64,000 nucleotides of DNA from the NCBI RefSeq assembly GCF_021601625.1, contig NZ_BQHR01000017.1:1-64000 (forward strand). Reading direction: 5' to 3'. This document shows, in pieces, positions 44,732 to 53,959 of the stretch. Source of the stretch: Pseudomonas paraglycinae. Lineage in GTDB: Bacteria > Pseudomonadota > Gammaproteobacteria > Pseudomonadales > Pseudomonadaceae. The notes below the pieces were generated by a model that worked only from the letters and a program-made list of their open reading frames with translations, made no database searches and was not told where the DNA came from. How positions within the stretch are numbered: the first letter of the stretch is position 1; the number at the start of each line of letters is the position of its first letter. The position numbers and the translations under genes are program-made.

Positions 44732-45515
44732 AGCGCCGATCGCCGTATTCGATTCCGGCGTCGGCGGATTGTCGGTGCTGGCGGAAATCCAGCGTCTGCT
44801 GCCGACTGAATCGCTGCTCTACCTCGGCGATTGCGGCCATATTCCTTATGGCGAGAAAACTCCGGAATTCATCCGCCAGCGTTGCAGCGTGATGGCCGGT
44901 TTTTTCCGCGAGCAGGGCGCCAAGGCGCTGGTGATCGCGTGCAACACCGCGACCGTGGCCGGCGTCGCTGATTTGCGCCGGGACTTTCCCGAGTGGCCGA
45001 TTGTCGGCATGGAGCCGGCGGTCAAACCGGCCGCCGCCGCCACCCGCAGCGGCGTGGTGGGCGTGCTAGCCACTACCGGCACTTTGCAGAGTGCGAAGTT
45101 TGCAGCGCTGCTCGATCGTTTTGCCACGGATGTGCGGGTCATCACGCAGCCGTGCCCCGGACTTGTCGAGCGGATTGAAAGCGGCGATCTTCACAGCCCC
45201 GAGTTGCGTGCATTGCTCAAGCACTACGTCGATCCGCTACTGGCGAACGGTTGCGACACGATCATTCTGGGCTGCACCCACTATCCGTTTCTCAAGCCGA
45301 TGCTCAAGTCGATGATCCCCGAGAGCATCAGCCTGATCGACACCGGCGCGGCAGTAGCCCGCCAATTGCAGCGGCTGCTCGCCGAGCGGGATCTGCTCGC
45401 CGAAGGACCGAACCGACCGGTCAGATTCTGGACCAGCGCTGATCCCGCGTCTTTACGCAAGACCCTGGCCCTGCTGGGGCAAGTCGCCGGCGAAGTCGAG
45501 AAATTCAACTTGTAA
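44724..45515 (+). CDS. murI: Glutamate racemase
   Basis: 263 residues. The two catalytic cysteines are Cys73 (ACNTA) and Cys184 (GCTHYPF); FDSGVGG at 9-15 is the N-terminal signature. It makes D-glutamate for peptidoglycan. Start is the ATG at 44724 inside the end of moeB. Last gene of the hemA-prfA-prmC-moeB-murI run. Confidence 0.96.
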   Translation: MREAPIAVFDSGVGGLSVLAEIQRLLPTESLLYLGDCGHIPYGEKTPEFIRQRCSVMAGFFREQGAKALVIACNTATVAGVADLRRDFPEWPIVGMEPAVKPAAAATRSGVVGVLATTGTLQSAKFAALLDRFATDVRVITQPCPGLVERIESGDLHSPELRALLKHYVDPLLANGCDTIILGCTHYPFLKPMLKSMIPESISLIDTGAAVARQLQRLLAERDLLAEGPNRPVRFWTSADPASLRKTLALLGQVAGEVEKFNL

Positions 45516-45628
45516 AAAAAATGTGAAATATCTAAAAAGTCAGCTGAACTTCTGACCAAGCGCAGATTTCTATAGCGCAGAGTGACCTAGAAAAACCAAA
45601 CGATCGTTCCGGAAAAGGAAGTTTCAAC

Positions 45629-46147
45629 GTGAAGCGACTATTCTGCTTGGCCGCGATTGCGGCTGCACTGATGGGGCAAAGTTTTACCGCACAGGCTGCT
45701 GGCGTCGAGTTTGCAGTGGGTGCCACCAGCGATTCGACGATGACTTATCGCCTGGGCATGAATTTCGACTGGGACAAGAGCTGGCTGCAAAGTGACGTCG
45801 GTCGTCTGACCGGTTACTGGAGCGGCGCCTATACCTATTGGGAAGGTGACAAGACCTCCAGCAACAACAGCCTGTCGTTCTCGCCGGTGTTTGTTTACGA
45901 GTTTGCCGGTCAGTCGGTCAAACCGTATGTCGAGGCGGGGATCGGCGTGGCGCTGTTCTCCAACACCGAGTACGAAGACAACAAGCTCGGCGGCTCCTTC
46001 CAGTTCGAAGACCGTATCGGTTTCGGCCTGCGCTTCAATGGCGGGCATGAGGTGGGAATCCGTGCGACGCACTATTCCAACGCCGGTCTGAGCAGCGACA
46101 ACGATGGGGTCGAAAGCTACGCATTGCATTACACGATGCCGCTATAA
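45629..46147 (+). CDS. pagL: Lipid A 3-O-deacylase PagL
   Basis: 172 residues with a 23-residue signal peptide (TAQA cleavage) and an outer-membrane beta-barrel pattern ending in an aromatic-rich strand. The catalytic triad is visible in THYSNAGL...GVES: His148, Ser150 and Glu162. It removes the 3-position acyl chain of lipid A and modulates endotoxin. Start is a GTG at 45629 with AAGGAAG 8 bases upstream. The 113-base gap behind murI is AT-rich and likely has its own promoter. Confidence 0.92.
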   Translation: MKRLFCLAAIAAALMGQSFTAQAAGVEFAVGATSDSTMTYRLGMNFDWDKSWLQSDVGRLTGYWSGAYTYWEGDKTSSNNSLSFSPVFVYEFAGQSVKPYVEAGIGVALFSNTEYEDNKLGGSFQFEDRIGFGLRFNGGHEVGIRATHYSNAGLSSDNDGVESYALHYTMPL

Positions 46148-46169
46148 GCCCCCAGAAAGTAAGCCCCAT

Positions 46170-46199
46170 AAAAAAGGAGCGCCTGGCGCTCCTTTTTTT
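46170..46199. terminator. Bidirectional terminator between pagL and ykgJ-like gene
   Basis: AAAAAAGGAGCGCC TGGCGCTCCTTTTTT: GGAGCGCC/GGCGCTCC stem with A and T runs on either side. Confidence 0.92.
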
Positions 46200-46201
46200 A
46201 T

Positions 46202-46507
46202 TCAGCGATACGCCGTGGCAATCCCCTGACGTTCGTCGATGCATTCCGGCGCGCCCATCTCGAACTCGCGGCAGATCAGCGGACGCTTCTCGTAAATCGT
46301 GCACATCATCGTGTCGCGATCCAGCGCCGCGCACCAGCCGTCGTCCAGACGCAGCATCACCTCACCACCCCAATCGTCGGTATCGATAAAACGCTCGGGT
46401 ACGCCGGTGTCGGTGATCAGCATCACTTCGAGCTGGCAACAACAGGCTGCGCAGGTCGAGCAGGTGACCACGGGTTCGGCGATTTGCCGGTGGGGAATGG
46501 TTTTCAT
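46202..46507 (-). CDS. YkgJ-family cysteine cluster protein
   Basis: 101 residues. The N-terminal CSTCAACCCQ with later CAAL, CTIY and CREF cysteines forms the zinc/iron-chelating pattern of the YkgJ family. Metal-binding protein of unknown role. It is 52 bases past the large minus-strand operon and could be its last gene or separately expressed. Confidence 0.85.
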   Translation of the reverse strand: MKTIPHRQIAEPVVTCSTCAACCCQLEVMLITDTGVPERFIDTDDWGGEVMLRLDDGWCAALDRDTMMCTIYEKRPLICREFEMGAPECIDERQGIATAYR

Positions 46508-46559
46508 GGCGCCAGTGTACGGCAGTGGCCGATGACCGTGTGAAAGGCCTGACAGGCGT

Positions 46560-47051
46560 TTAGCGCGCCAGTCGCCGGGACAACTGGTGCAGCAGCGGAA
46601 ACAGCAACGCCCACAGCAGCGCGATGCCGATCAGAGTCGGTAACTCACCGAAAGGAAACTGCACACCGGCCAGTCGTCCGCCGGCGCCATAGGACAGCGG
46701 GCCACCTGCCGCCCCCAGCAGGCTGGCCAGCCACCACGGCCTCGCGCTCCATTGCAGGCAATGACGCAATGTCGTGGCAAACAACGCCCACAGCAACATC
46801 AGCCACAGCGGAATCAGCGGTGACAGGTCCTTGAACTCGAAAACCCCGAAACCGCGCAACACGCTGTCCACCGCCGTGCCGATGATCACCACGCTGAGGA
46901 TCAATCGGCCTTCCTGCGCCCAACTGCTGATCCAGCACAGATGAATCACCAGCACCGCCAGCGCCAGCAGCAACCACAGACTGTTACCACCGAGCACGCA
47001 GGCCAGCCAGCCGATCTGGAATAGCACCGCGTTGGCCAACCGTTCAAGCAT
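46560..47051 (-). CDS. DUF2878 membrane protein
   Basis: 163 residues with about five hydrophobic helices, of the DUF2878 family that regularly travels with Cfa-type methyltransferases and DUF1365 proteins. Its start overlaps the cfa stop by 8 bases, so it is co-translated. Function unknown; presumably a membrane component of the same lipid modification. Confidence 0.82.
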   Translation of the reverse strand: MLERLANAVLFQIGWLACVLGGNSLWLLLALAVLVIHLCWISSWAQEGRLILSVVIIGTAVDSVLRGFGVFEFKDLSPLIPLWLMLLWALFATTLRHCLQWSARPWWLASLLGAAGGPLSYGAGGRLAGVQFPFGELPTLIGIALLWALLFPLLHQLSRRLAR

Positions 47052-48315
47052 CGAACCGGCCCAGCAAAGGCGCGGTCATCGCCGCCGGTTTGGCCAGCAC
47101 CAGCTGTGCAGTGCCGATGGTGCGCTCTAGGAATCCACCCTCGCAATAACACAGGTAGAACTCCCACAGCCTGAGGAAGTAATCGTCATAGCCCAATTCG
47201 GTCAGACGGCCGTGAGCATGGCGAAAGTTCTCATGCCACAGACGCAGGGTGCGGGCGTAATGCAGGCCGAAGTCTTCCATGTGCAGCAGGTTCATGTCGG
47301 TGTCGCGGCCGACGATTTCGAGCATTTTCTGTACGCAGGGCAGGGCACCGCCGGGGAAAATGTAGCGCTGGATGAAGTCCACGCCACGGCGGGCCTGTTC
47401 GTAACGCTGTTCGCGGATGGTGATCGCTTGCAGCAGCATCAGGCCGTTGCTCTTGAGCAGCTGCGCGCATTGCTTGAAATAGGTCGGCAGGAAGCGGTGG
47501 CCGACCGCCTCGATCATTTCGATCGACACCAGTTTGTCGTACTGGCCGGTGAGATCACGGTAATCCTTGAGCAGCAGCGTCACCTGATCCTGCAAGCCGA
47601 GGCGTTCGATACGGGCTGCGGTGAAGGCGAACTGCTCCTTCGACAGCGTCGTGGTGGTGACTTTGCAGCCGTAGTGCTGCGCCGCGTAAAGCGCCATGCT
47701 GCCCCAGCCGGTGCCGATTTCCAGCAGATGGTCGCCGGGCTTGAGCGCGAGCTTCTGACAGATCCGCTCGAGTTTGTTCAGTTGCGCCTGCTCCAGGCTG
47801 TCGTCGGGGCTGAGAAACTGCGCGGCGGAATACATCATGGTCGGGTCGAGGAACTGCTCGAACAGGTCATTGCCGAGGTCGTAATGCGCGGCGATGTTTT
47901 TCTGCGAGCCCTTGCGCGTATTGCGGTTGAGCCAGTGCAGCCCGCGCACCAGCGGGCGACCGAGCCGGGCCAGGCCACCTTCCATCCCGTCGAGCACTTC
48001 AAGGTTGCTGACGAAGACCCGCACCACGGCCGTCAGGTCCGGCGAGCGCCAGTAGCCATGGATGAAAGCTTCACCCGCACCGATCGAACCATTGCCGGCG
48101 ACCAGGCCCCAGACGGCCGGATCCAGCACCTGAATTTCTCCTACCAGCGCGCTGCCCGGCGTGCCGAAGACGTGGCGCTCGCCGTCCTCGATGACGATCA
48201 GTTGACCCTGCTTGAGCTGCTCCAGCTGGCGCAGTACTCCCCGGCGCAGCAGCGAACCGCTCAGGCCGTGAGGGCTGAACAGGCTCGCTTTGGCCGAGAC
48301 GCTAGTGGATTTCAT
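47044..48315 (-). CDS. Cfa-type SAM-dependent fatty-acyl methyltransferase
   Basis: 423 residues of the cyclopropane-fatty-acyl-phospholipid synthase family. The SAM loop LLEIGTGWGSMALYAA lies at about 190-205, preceded by YDLGNDLFEQFLDPTMMYSAAQF and followed by KLVSIEMIEAVGH, all typical. It methylates double bonds of phospholipid acyl chains. Start ATG at 48315, overlapping the DUF1365 gene by 14 bases. The context, with an FAD oxidoreductase, DUF1365 and a light regulator, is that of the stress-induced second Cfa group. The product may be a methylated or further oxidised acyl chain rather than a plain cyclopropane. Confidence 0.9.
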   Translation of the reverse strand: MKSTSVSAKASLFSPHGLSGSLLRRGVLRQLEQLKQGQLIVIEDGERHVFGTPGSALVGEIQVLDPAVWGLVAGNGSIGAGEAFIHGYWRSPDLTAVVRVFVSNLEVLDGMEGGLARLGRPLVRGLHWLNRNTRKGSQKNIAAHYDLGNDLFEQFLDPTMMYSAAQFLSPDDSLEQAQLNKLERICQKLALKPGDHLLEIGTGWGSMALYAAQHYGCKVTTTTLSKEQFAFTAARIERLGLQDQVTLLLKDYRDLTGQYDKLVSIEMIEAVGHRFLPTYFKQCAQLLKSNGLMLLQAITIREQRYEQARRGVDFIQRYIFPGGALPCVQKMLEIVGRDTDMNLLHMEDFGLHYARTLRLWHENFRHAHGRLTELGYDDYFLRLWEFYLCYCEGGFLERTIGTAQLVLAKPAAMTAPLLGRFDA

Positions 48316-49117
48316 GGTGGCGTTCCTCGGTCGGTACAGTGGCGGTTCGAAAACGGTCGTCGGCGCGTTGGTGGTCATACACCGGGGTGCGCTTGAGCAA
48401 CAGGCGCAACGCCTGCCAATAGATCGCCAGCGCGGTCTTGGCGGTCATCCAGGGAAAGCGCCACAGGTGCAGGTGCAAGTGGTGTCGATCAAGGGGTTCA
48501 CGTCGCAGGTCGAGGGTGGCGTCGAACAGTTTTTGCTCGCCTTGCCAGTCGGCCATGTGCACACCCAGGACCTGCGCGGCAGGGCTGAAGCTCATGCGGT
48601 ATTCCAGATCCGGCGGCAGGAACGGCGACACATGAAAGGCCTTGGCCACGGCAAAGTGCTGGTGAAAGTCCTGCAGATTGCTGGGCGCTCTGGCCGGCAA
48701 CACGTAGTGAAAACGCTCGCGCCACGGGGTATTGCTGACTTCGCAGAGAATCGCCGCCAGTTGGCCGTCGGCCTCGTGGCAATAGAAAAAACTCACCGGG
48801 TTGAACGACAGGCCCCAGCTGCGTGGCTGGGTCAGCAGGCAGATCGAACCTTGCGGCGCATGGCCCAGGGCTTCGCCGACAAGCTGGCGCACCGCATCGC
48901 TCAGGCGCACGCCCCGGCCGGTGAAGGTTTTCAGGTAATCGGTTTCGCGAAATGAAAACGGTGCAAAGCGGCTGGCGCCTGCCAGTCGGGACAGGCCCAG
49001 CACCGCTTCCTGTTCAGCCAGATCCAGATACAGCATGCCGATCCGGTAACGGAATTGATGACGGCGCGGTGCGAATCGCCGATGGGCAATCCAGCCACTG
49101 TAGAGCGCGCTGTTCAC
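48302..49117 (-). CDS. DUF1365 family protein
   Basis: 271 residues of DUF1365, soluble, with SWGLSFNPVSFFYCHEADG as the most recognisable segment. Function unknown. The family is nearly always encoded between an FAD-dependent oxidoreductase and a Cfa-type methyltransferase, as here, which implies one shared lipid reaction. The start is the GTG at 49117, overlapping the oxidoreductase stop (GTGA). Confidence 0.88.
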   Translation of the reverse strand: MNSALYSGWIAHRRFAPRRHQFRYRIGMLYLDLAEQEAVLGLSRLAGASRFAPFSFRETDYLKTFTGRGVRLSDAVRQLVGEALGHAPQGSICLLTQPRSWGLSFNPVSFFYCHEADGQLAAILCEVSNTPWRERFHYVLPARAPSNLQDFHQHFAVAKAFHVSPFLPPDLEYRMSFSPAAQVLGVHMADWQGEQKLFDATLDLRREPLDRHHLHLHLWRFPWMTAKTALAIYWQALRLLLKRTPVYDHQRADDRFRTATVPTEERHHEIH

Positions 49118-50361
49118 AGACTTTCTCCAAAGGCTGCGGCCACGCGCAGGGCGCTGACCACGCCGTCCTCATGAAAACCGTTGGCCCAATAGGCGCCGCA
49201 GTAATGCGTGTGTTGCGCGCCGTCGATTTCAGCCCAGCGCTGCTGTGCCGTCACCGCCGCGAGGCTGAATTGCGGGTGGGCATAAGTGAAGCGCGCGAGC
49301 ACTTTGGACGGCGTGATGCCAGCGCTCTGGTTTAGGCTGACGCAGAACGTGGTGTCGCTCTGGATGCCTTGCAGAATGTTCATGTCGTAGGTCACGGCCG
49401 CCCGGGTATGACCGGCTCCGCCGAGGCGATAGTTCCAGCTGGCCCAGGCCCGTTTGCGTGTGGGCAGCAGGCGGGTGTCGGTGTGCAGCACCACTTCGTT
49501 ATCGGCATAGGGTAGGGCGCCGAGGATTTCCCGTTCTTTATCGTCAGGATTTCCCAGCAGTCGCAGGGCCTGGTCGCTGTGGCAGGCCAGCACCACTTTG
49601 TCGAAACGTTCGATGCCGGCCGGGCTGTGGATAACCACGCCGTGCGCATCGCGATCGATCCGGCCCACCGGGCAATTCAGGCGGATACGCTCCTTGAACG
49701 ATGCGGTCAACGGCGCAATGTAAGCGCTGGAACCACCCTCGATGACCTGCCATTGCGGACGGTTGCTGACCGACAGCAACCCGTGGTTCTCAAAAAAACG
49801 CACGAAGAACTGCAACGGAAAATTGAGCATTTCGGCCATCGGCATCGACCAGATCGCTGCGCCCATCGGCACGATGTAGTGCAGGATGAAACGCTCGCCG
49901 TAACCGCCGGCCTTGAGGTAATCGTCGAGTGTGGTGTCCGCGGTGATCCGCTGTTCGGCAAGGTCGCGCCGGGCTTCTTTATTGAATCTCAGAATGTCGC
50001 GCAACATGCCCCAGAATCCGGGGGACAGCAGATTGCTGCGTTGGGCGAACAGGCTGTTGAGGTTGTTGCCGTTGTATTCCAGGCCTGTGTCCGGATCGTT
50101 GACCGAAAAACTCATCTCGGTGGGCTTGAAGGCCACGCCCAACTGGCCGAGCAAACGAATGAAGTTCGGATACGTCCAGTCGTTGAACACGATGAAGCCG
50201 GTGTCCACCGCATACTCGCGCCCGTCCACGGTGACCGGCACCGTGTGCGTATGACCGCCGACCCGGGCGTCGGCTTCGAACACGGTGATGTCATGTCGGC
50301 GAGCAAGCAGGTATGCGCAGGTCAATCCTGCGATGCCACTGCCGATAATGGCGATTTTCAT
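49114..50361 (-). CDS. FAD-dependent amine-oxidase-fold oxidoreductase
   Basis: 415 residues. The N-terminal Rossmann motif IIGSGIAGLTCAYLL binds FAD, followed by FEADARVGGHTHT; the C-terminal HYCGAYWANGFHEDG closes the flavin fold. Resembles squalene/phytoene desaturase-like flavoproteins. As a partner of Cfa and DUF1365 it may dehydrogenate or isomerise a methylated acyl chain. Start ATG at 50361 overlaps the SDR stop (ATGA); a longer open frame is discarded. Confidence 0.88.
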   Translation of the reverse strand: MKIAIIGSGIAGLTCAYLLARRHDITVFEADARVGGHTHTVPVTVDGREYAVDTGFIVFNDWTYPNFIRLLGQLGVAFKPTEMSFSVNDPDTGLEYNGNNLNSLFAQRSNLLSPGFWGMLRDILRFNKEARRDLAEQRITADTTLDDYLKAGGYGERFILHYIVPMGAAIWSMPMAEMLNFPLQFFVRFFENHGLLSVSNRPQWQVIEGGSSAYIAPLTASFKERIRLNCPVGRIDRDAHGVVIHSPAGIERFDKVVLACHSDQALRLLGNPDDKEREILGALPYADNEVVLHTDTRLLPTRKRAWASWNYRLGGAGHTRAAVTYDMNILQGIQSDTTFCVSLNQSAGITPSKVLARFTYAHPQFSLAAVTAQQRWAEIDGAQHTHYCGAYWANGFHEDGVVSALRVAAAFGESL

Positions 50362-51140
50362 GTTGCATCCTTGAGCGGCGGGTTGCTGCGCACCATGCGC
50401 TTGCCGATCGCCAGTTGTACCCGCGCGGGCATTTTCGACAGTGGCCACAGGGCCGCGATGAACAGCGCCGGGAAAGCGATCTCAAGCGGCCGGTCCTTCA
50501 GCTTGGCGAAGATATGCCGCGCGGCTTTATCCACAGGCCAACTGAGCGGCATCGGGAAGTCATTTTTGGCGGTCAGGGGCGTGTCGACGAAGCCTGGACT
50601 GATTACCGTGACTTCAATGCCTTCGGCCGCCAGGTCAATGCGCAGGGATTCGAACAGATAGCGCAGCCCGGCCTTCGACGCGCCATAGGCTTCGGCGCGG
50701 GGCAACGGCACATAGGTCACCGAGCTGGCCATCCCCACCAGATGCGGTGCCGTACCGTTGCGCAGCAACGGCAGGGCGGCTTCGATGCAATAGCTGCTGG
50801 CGAGCAGGTTGGTGCGTACTACGTGTTCGATGATCGACGCGTCGAATTGACGGGCGTCGACGTATTCGCAGGTGCCGGCGTTGAGGATCACCGAGTCCAG
50901 CGAGCCCCAGTCCGCTGCGATCTGTTCGCCGATTTCACGCACGGTCTGACTGTTGGTCAGATCGCCGGGCACCACCAGTACCTGTCCCGGATAACGTTGC
51001 GACAGCACTTTGAGCGGTGCGACCTGACGGGAACTCACCGCCAGATGTGCACCGGTCTTGAGGATTTCTTCTGCCAATGCTGCACCGATGCCACTGCTGG
51101 CACCGGTCAGCCAATATCGCCGTGGAGCTGTACGACTCAT
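50358..51140 (-). CDS. Short-chain dehydrogenase/reductase
   Basis: 260 residues. The cofactor motif TGASSGIG is at 12-19, NAG at 88-90, Ser140 and YGASK (Tyr152, Lys156) form the catalytic set. A lysine/arginine-rich C-terminus follows an apparent amphipathic helix. Substrate unknown; coupled to its neighbours by ATGA overlaps on both sides. Confidence 0.9.
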   Translation of the reverse strand: MSRTAPRRYWLTGASSGIGAALAEEILKTGAHLAVSSRQVAPLKVLSQRYPGQVLVVPGDLTNSQTVREIGEQIAADWGSLDSVILNAGTCEYVDARQFDASIIEHVVRTNLLASSYCIEAALPLLRNGTAPHLVGMASSVTYVPLPRAEAYGASKAGLRYLFESLRIDLAAEGIEVTVISPGFVDTPLTAKNDFPMPLSWPVDKAARHIFAKLKDRPLEIAFPALFIAALWPLSKMPARVQLAIGKRMVRSNPPLKDAT

Positions 51141-51559
51141 CCCAATCTCCTTTTCAGCCAGGCGATCACCCGGCCCAATACGGGTAAATGTTCATAAAGC
51201 AGCGCTCCGGCATCGAAGTAATCCCGGTGGCGGTAAACCTTGTCGCTCCAGAGCAGGTGCGAGCAGCCCGCGACGCGTATCAGTTGCCCACCGCTCAGAC
51301 GCGGGTGGCGGTAGCTCATGACCCAACGCAGATAGCCTTCGCCGTCGCTGATCTGGTCGAAGCCGTGGAAATCGAAGCGCAGTTCGTTGACGTTGGCGTA
51401 CAACTCACTGAAGTAAGCGCGCAGGTTCGTCAGCCCCTGCACTTCGTGTAGCGGGTCGGTGAAATGAATGTCCTCGCTGTACAGTTCGTCCAGGGTGCGC
51501 AAATTGTCTTTGTTCAACTGTGCGAACCGCTGGGCGAAACTGCGCAGAAATTCACTCAT
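51137..51559 (-). CDS. NTF2-like (SnoaL-fold) protein
   Basis: 140 residues of the nuclear transport factor 2-like fold: the N-terminal helix RFAQLNKDNLRTLDELYSED, then IHFTDPLHEVQGL and the FHGFDQISDG strand. Members are isomerases or small-ligand binding proteins. It overlaps the photolyase stop by 8 bases. Homologues accompany the Cfa/DUF1365 module in other bacteria; the function is unknown. Confidence 0.85.
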   Translation of the reverse strand: MSEFLRSFAQRFAQLNKDNLRTLDELYSEDIHFTDPLHEVQGLTNLRAYFSELYANVNELRFDFHGFDQISDGEGYLRWVMSYRHPRLSGGQLIRVAGCSHLLWSDKVYRHRDYFDAGALLYEHLPVLGRVIAWLKRRLG

Positions 51560-53018
51560 CGCTCACTCCTTGAGATGCGCGTGACGGCAGGTTCTTGAAC
51601 GCTGTCAGCGCCCGTTCCCGTGATGCGCTCAGATTGACGATCGGCGCCGGATAGTCCGCCACGCCGAACAGTCCGCCGGCACTGGCCGGGTTGTGGACTT
51701 CTTTCTTGTTCAGGCCGGCCAGTTCCGGAAGCCAGTGCTTGATGAACAAGCCTTCGCTGTCGAATTTTTCCGACTGACTGACCGGGTTGAAGATCCGGAA
51801 GTACGGCGCCGAATCGGTGCCGGTCGAGGCGCTCCACTGCCAGCCGCCGTTGTTGGCGGCCAGGTCGCCGTCGATCAGGTGGCGCATGAAGAAACGCTCG
51901 CCTTCGCGCCAGTCGATCAGCAGGTTCTTGGTCAGAAACATCGCCACCACCATTCGCAGGCGGTTGTGCATCCAGCCGGTTTCCAGCAATTGGCGCATGG
52001 CCGCGTCGATGATCGGCAAACCGGTGCGGGCTTCCTGCCAGGCGGCCAGATCCGCAGGCGCATCGCGCCAGGCCAGGGCCTCGGTTTCCGGGCGGAATGC
52101 GCGATGGCGTGAAACCCGTGGGTAACCGACGAGGATGTGTTTGTAGAACTCGCGCCACAGCAACTCGTTGATCCAGGTGACAGCCCCGACCTTGCCGCTT
52201 TCGAATTCGCCCTGATTGCTTTGCAGGGCGGCGTGCAGGCATTGGCGCGGCGATATCACGCCGGCGGCCAGATAGGCCGAGAGCTGACTGGTGCCGGGTT
52301 TGGCGGGGAAGTCGCGTTCGCTCTTGTAGTAGTCGATCTGCGCATCGGCGAACGTGTCGAGTCGGCGCCGGGCCTCGGTCTCACCGGCGGGCCACAGGGC
52401 GCGCAGGGATTCGACCGGTGTCGGGAACCCTTCGATGGCTTCTGGAACGGGGTCGCTGGCGATGTTCAGCGCTTGCTGTTTGCCCGGGGCCTGTTTCAGC
52501 GACGGCATCGAGCGGTGCAGGCGCTCGTAGCAGACCTTGCGGAACTGGCTGAACACCTGAAAGTAAGTGCCGGTTTTGGTCAGTACGCTGCCGGGTTTGA
52601 ACAGCAATTGGTCGAGGTAGCTGTGGAAGGTGATGCCTTCGGCTTGCAACGCCTCGGCAACGGCCTCGTCGCGACGGCTTTCGTTGATGCCGTATTCCTC
52701 GTTGACGTGCACGGCCTCGATCTTCAGCTGTTGGCACAGTTCCAGCAGCACGGCGGGTGCCTGATCCCAGTGAGGCGCGGTGCGGATCAGGAGCGGGATG
52801 TTCAGGGCACCAAGGCTTTTGCTCAAATCGCGCAAATTGCGCAGCCAGAAATCGATCTTGCACGGCGCGTCGTCATGTTCCTGCCATTGCAGCGGGCTCA
52901 ACAGGTACACAGCCACGGTCGGGCCACGCTCGGCGGCGGCCGCGAGGGCGGTGTTGTCGTGTTGGCGCAGGTCGCTGCGCAGCCAGATCAATTGCATGTC
53001 GGTCTCTGTCTGAATCAT
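51552..53018 (-). CDS. phrB: Deoxyribodipyrimidine photolyase
   Basis: 488 residues from the ATG at 53018, which overlaps the litR stop (TAATG). A second in-frame ATG at 52997 (MQLIWLRSDLRQHDNTAL) is the more conserved protein start and is equally possible. The N-terminal alpha/beta antenna domain and C-terminal FAD domain (RTGLPIIDAAMRQLLETGWM, NGGWQWSASTGTD) are typical of class I CPD photolyases. It repairs UV-induced cyclobutane dimers using blue light. Confidence 0.95.
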   Translation of the reverse strand: MIQTETDMQLIWLRSDLRQHDNTALAAAAERGPTVAVYLLSPLQWQEHDDAPCKIDFWLRNLRDLSKSLGALNIPLLIRTAPHWDQAPAVLLELCQQLKIEAVHVNEEYGINESRRDEAVAEALQAEGITFHSYLDQLLFKPGSVLTKTGTYFQVFSQFRKVCYERLHRSMPSLKQAPGKQQALNIASDPVPEAIEGFPTPVESLRALWPAGETEARRRLDTFADAQIDYYKSERDFPAKPGTSQLSAYLAAGVISPRQCLHAALQSNQGEFESGKVGAVTWINELLWREFYKHILVGYPRVSRHRAFRPETEALAWRDAPADLAAWQEARTGLPIIDAAMRQLLETGWMHNRLRMVVAMFLTKNLLIDWREGERFFMRHLIDGDLAANNGGWQWSASTGTDSAPYFRIFNPVSQSEKFDSEGLFIKHWLPELAGLNKKEVHNPASAGGLFGVADYPAPIVNLSASRERALTAFKNLPSRASQGVSDE

Positions 53019-53959
53019 TAAATCAACCCACGCTGAATGAGTACCCGATGCGCCGAAAGAGGATCTTCGGCCAGGAGCAGATCAGCGAAGTCGGAAGTCT
53101 TTGCGGACAACTCGGCGTGGTGAATGCACACCGTGGGTCCGGCAATCAGTTTCGGGCAGCTGACGCCATTCAACAGTTTCGGTAGCTGCGCAAGGTTCAG
53201 GGCTTTGCTGGAATACAGCAGTACGCCACGGGCTTGCAGGGTATCGGTTGCCAGTGCCAGCTCTCCGGCCGGCAGCGGCCAGTCGAACACCTGCACCGGG
53301 CAATCGGCGCTGCTGATCAGCCAGGCGCAGAGCCAAAGGTGCGGCTCCAGCGGTAAATCCGAGTGATTGATCAGCAGCAGCGGCGCGGTGCGCAACTGAC
53401 GGTTGTTATGGTAGATGCGTGCGCCGAATTTGCTGCGTAACCAGGCAAAAAAGAACACGCGCTCCATCTGCGCGCCGAACTGGCCCTGCCAGCGCTGTTC
53501 GAGATCGCTCAGCAGCGGCAGCAGCAATTGCTCGCAAAGTGTGCGCGGCGGATACAACGCCATCGCCTGGTTGATGCTGTCGTCGAGGCTGCGCTCGTTC
53601 AGGTGAGTGACCGCCAGCAAAGCAGCCTGGCGCAGCGGATGCCATTCGTCTTCAACCGGTTCGTTTAACGCCTGTGCCGTGTCGAGCAGCGGTTTGACCT
53701 GGCTGACCGCCACGCCGCGGTTGAGCCAGGTGAGGATGTTCTGGATGCGCTGCACATGGTCGGCGCTGTACAGACGATGACCCTTGGGTGTGCGCTGCGG
53801 AACGATCAGCCCGTAGCGTCTTTCCCAGGCGCGCAGGGTCACGGCATTCACGCCGGTCTGGCGCGCGACTTCGCGGATCGGCAGCCAGCCTTCGTCGAGG
53901 GCTTTCTTGAAGTCGGCGCCGAGGTCTTCACGGGCGCTGGTGTCGGGTGAGTCGTTCAT
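53018..53959 (-). CDS. LitR/CarH-type MerR-family light regulator
   Basis: 313 residues. The N-terminal MerR DNA-binding domain (about 25-95) contains IREVARQTGVNAVTLRAWERRYG and TPKGHRLYSADHV, followed by a CarH-like helical and Rossmann-like part. The cobalamin-binding ExxHxxG-type motif is not visible, so it may belong to the class of LitR proteins that do not bind B12 and work with a separate photoreceptor, as reported for P. putida PplR1. Such proteins repress photolyase and cfa genes in the dark. Start ATG at 53959 overlaps the upstream stop (ATGA). Confidence 0.85.
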   Translation of the reverse strand: MNDSPDTSAREDLGADFKKALDEGWLPIREVARQTGVNAVTLRAWERRYGLIVPQRTPKGHRLYSADHVQRIQNILTWLNRGVAVSQVKPLLDTAQALNEPVEDEWHPLRQAALLAVTHLNERSLDDSINQAMALYPPRTLCEQLLLPLLSDLEQRWQGQFGAQMERVFFFAWLRSKFGARIYHNNRQLRTAPLLLINHSDLPLEPHLWLCAWLISSADCPVQVFDWPLPAGELALATDTLQARGVLLYSSKALNLAQLPKLLNGVSCPKLIAGPTVCIHHAELSAKTSDFADLLLAEDPLSAHRVLIQRGLI

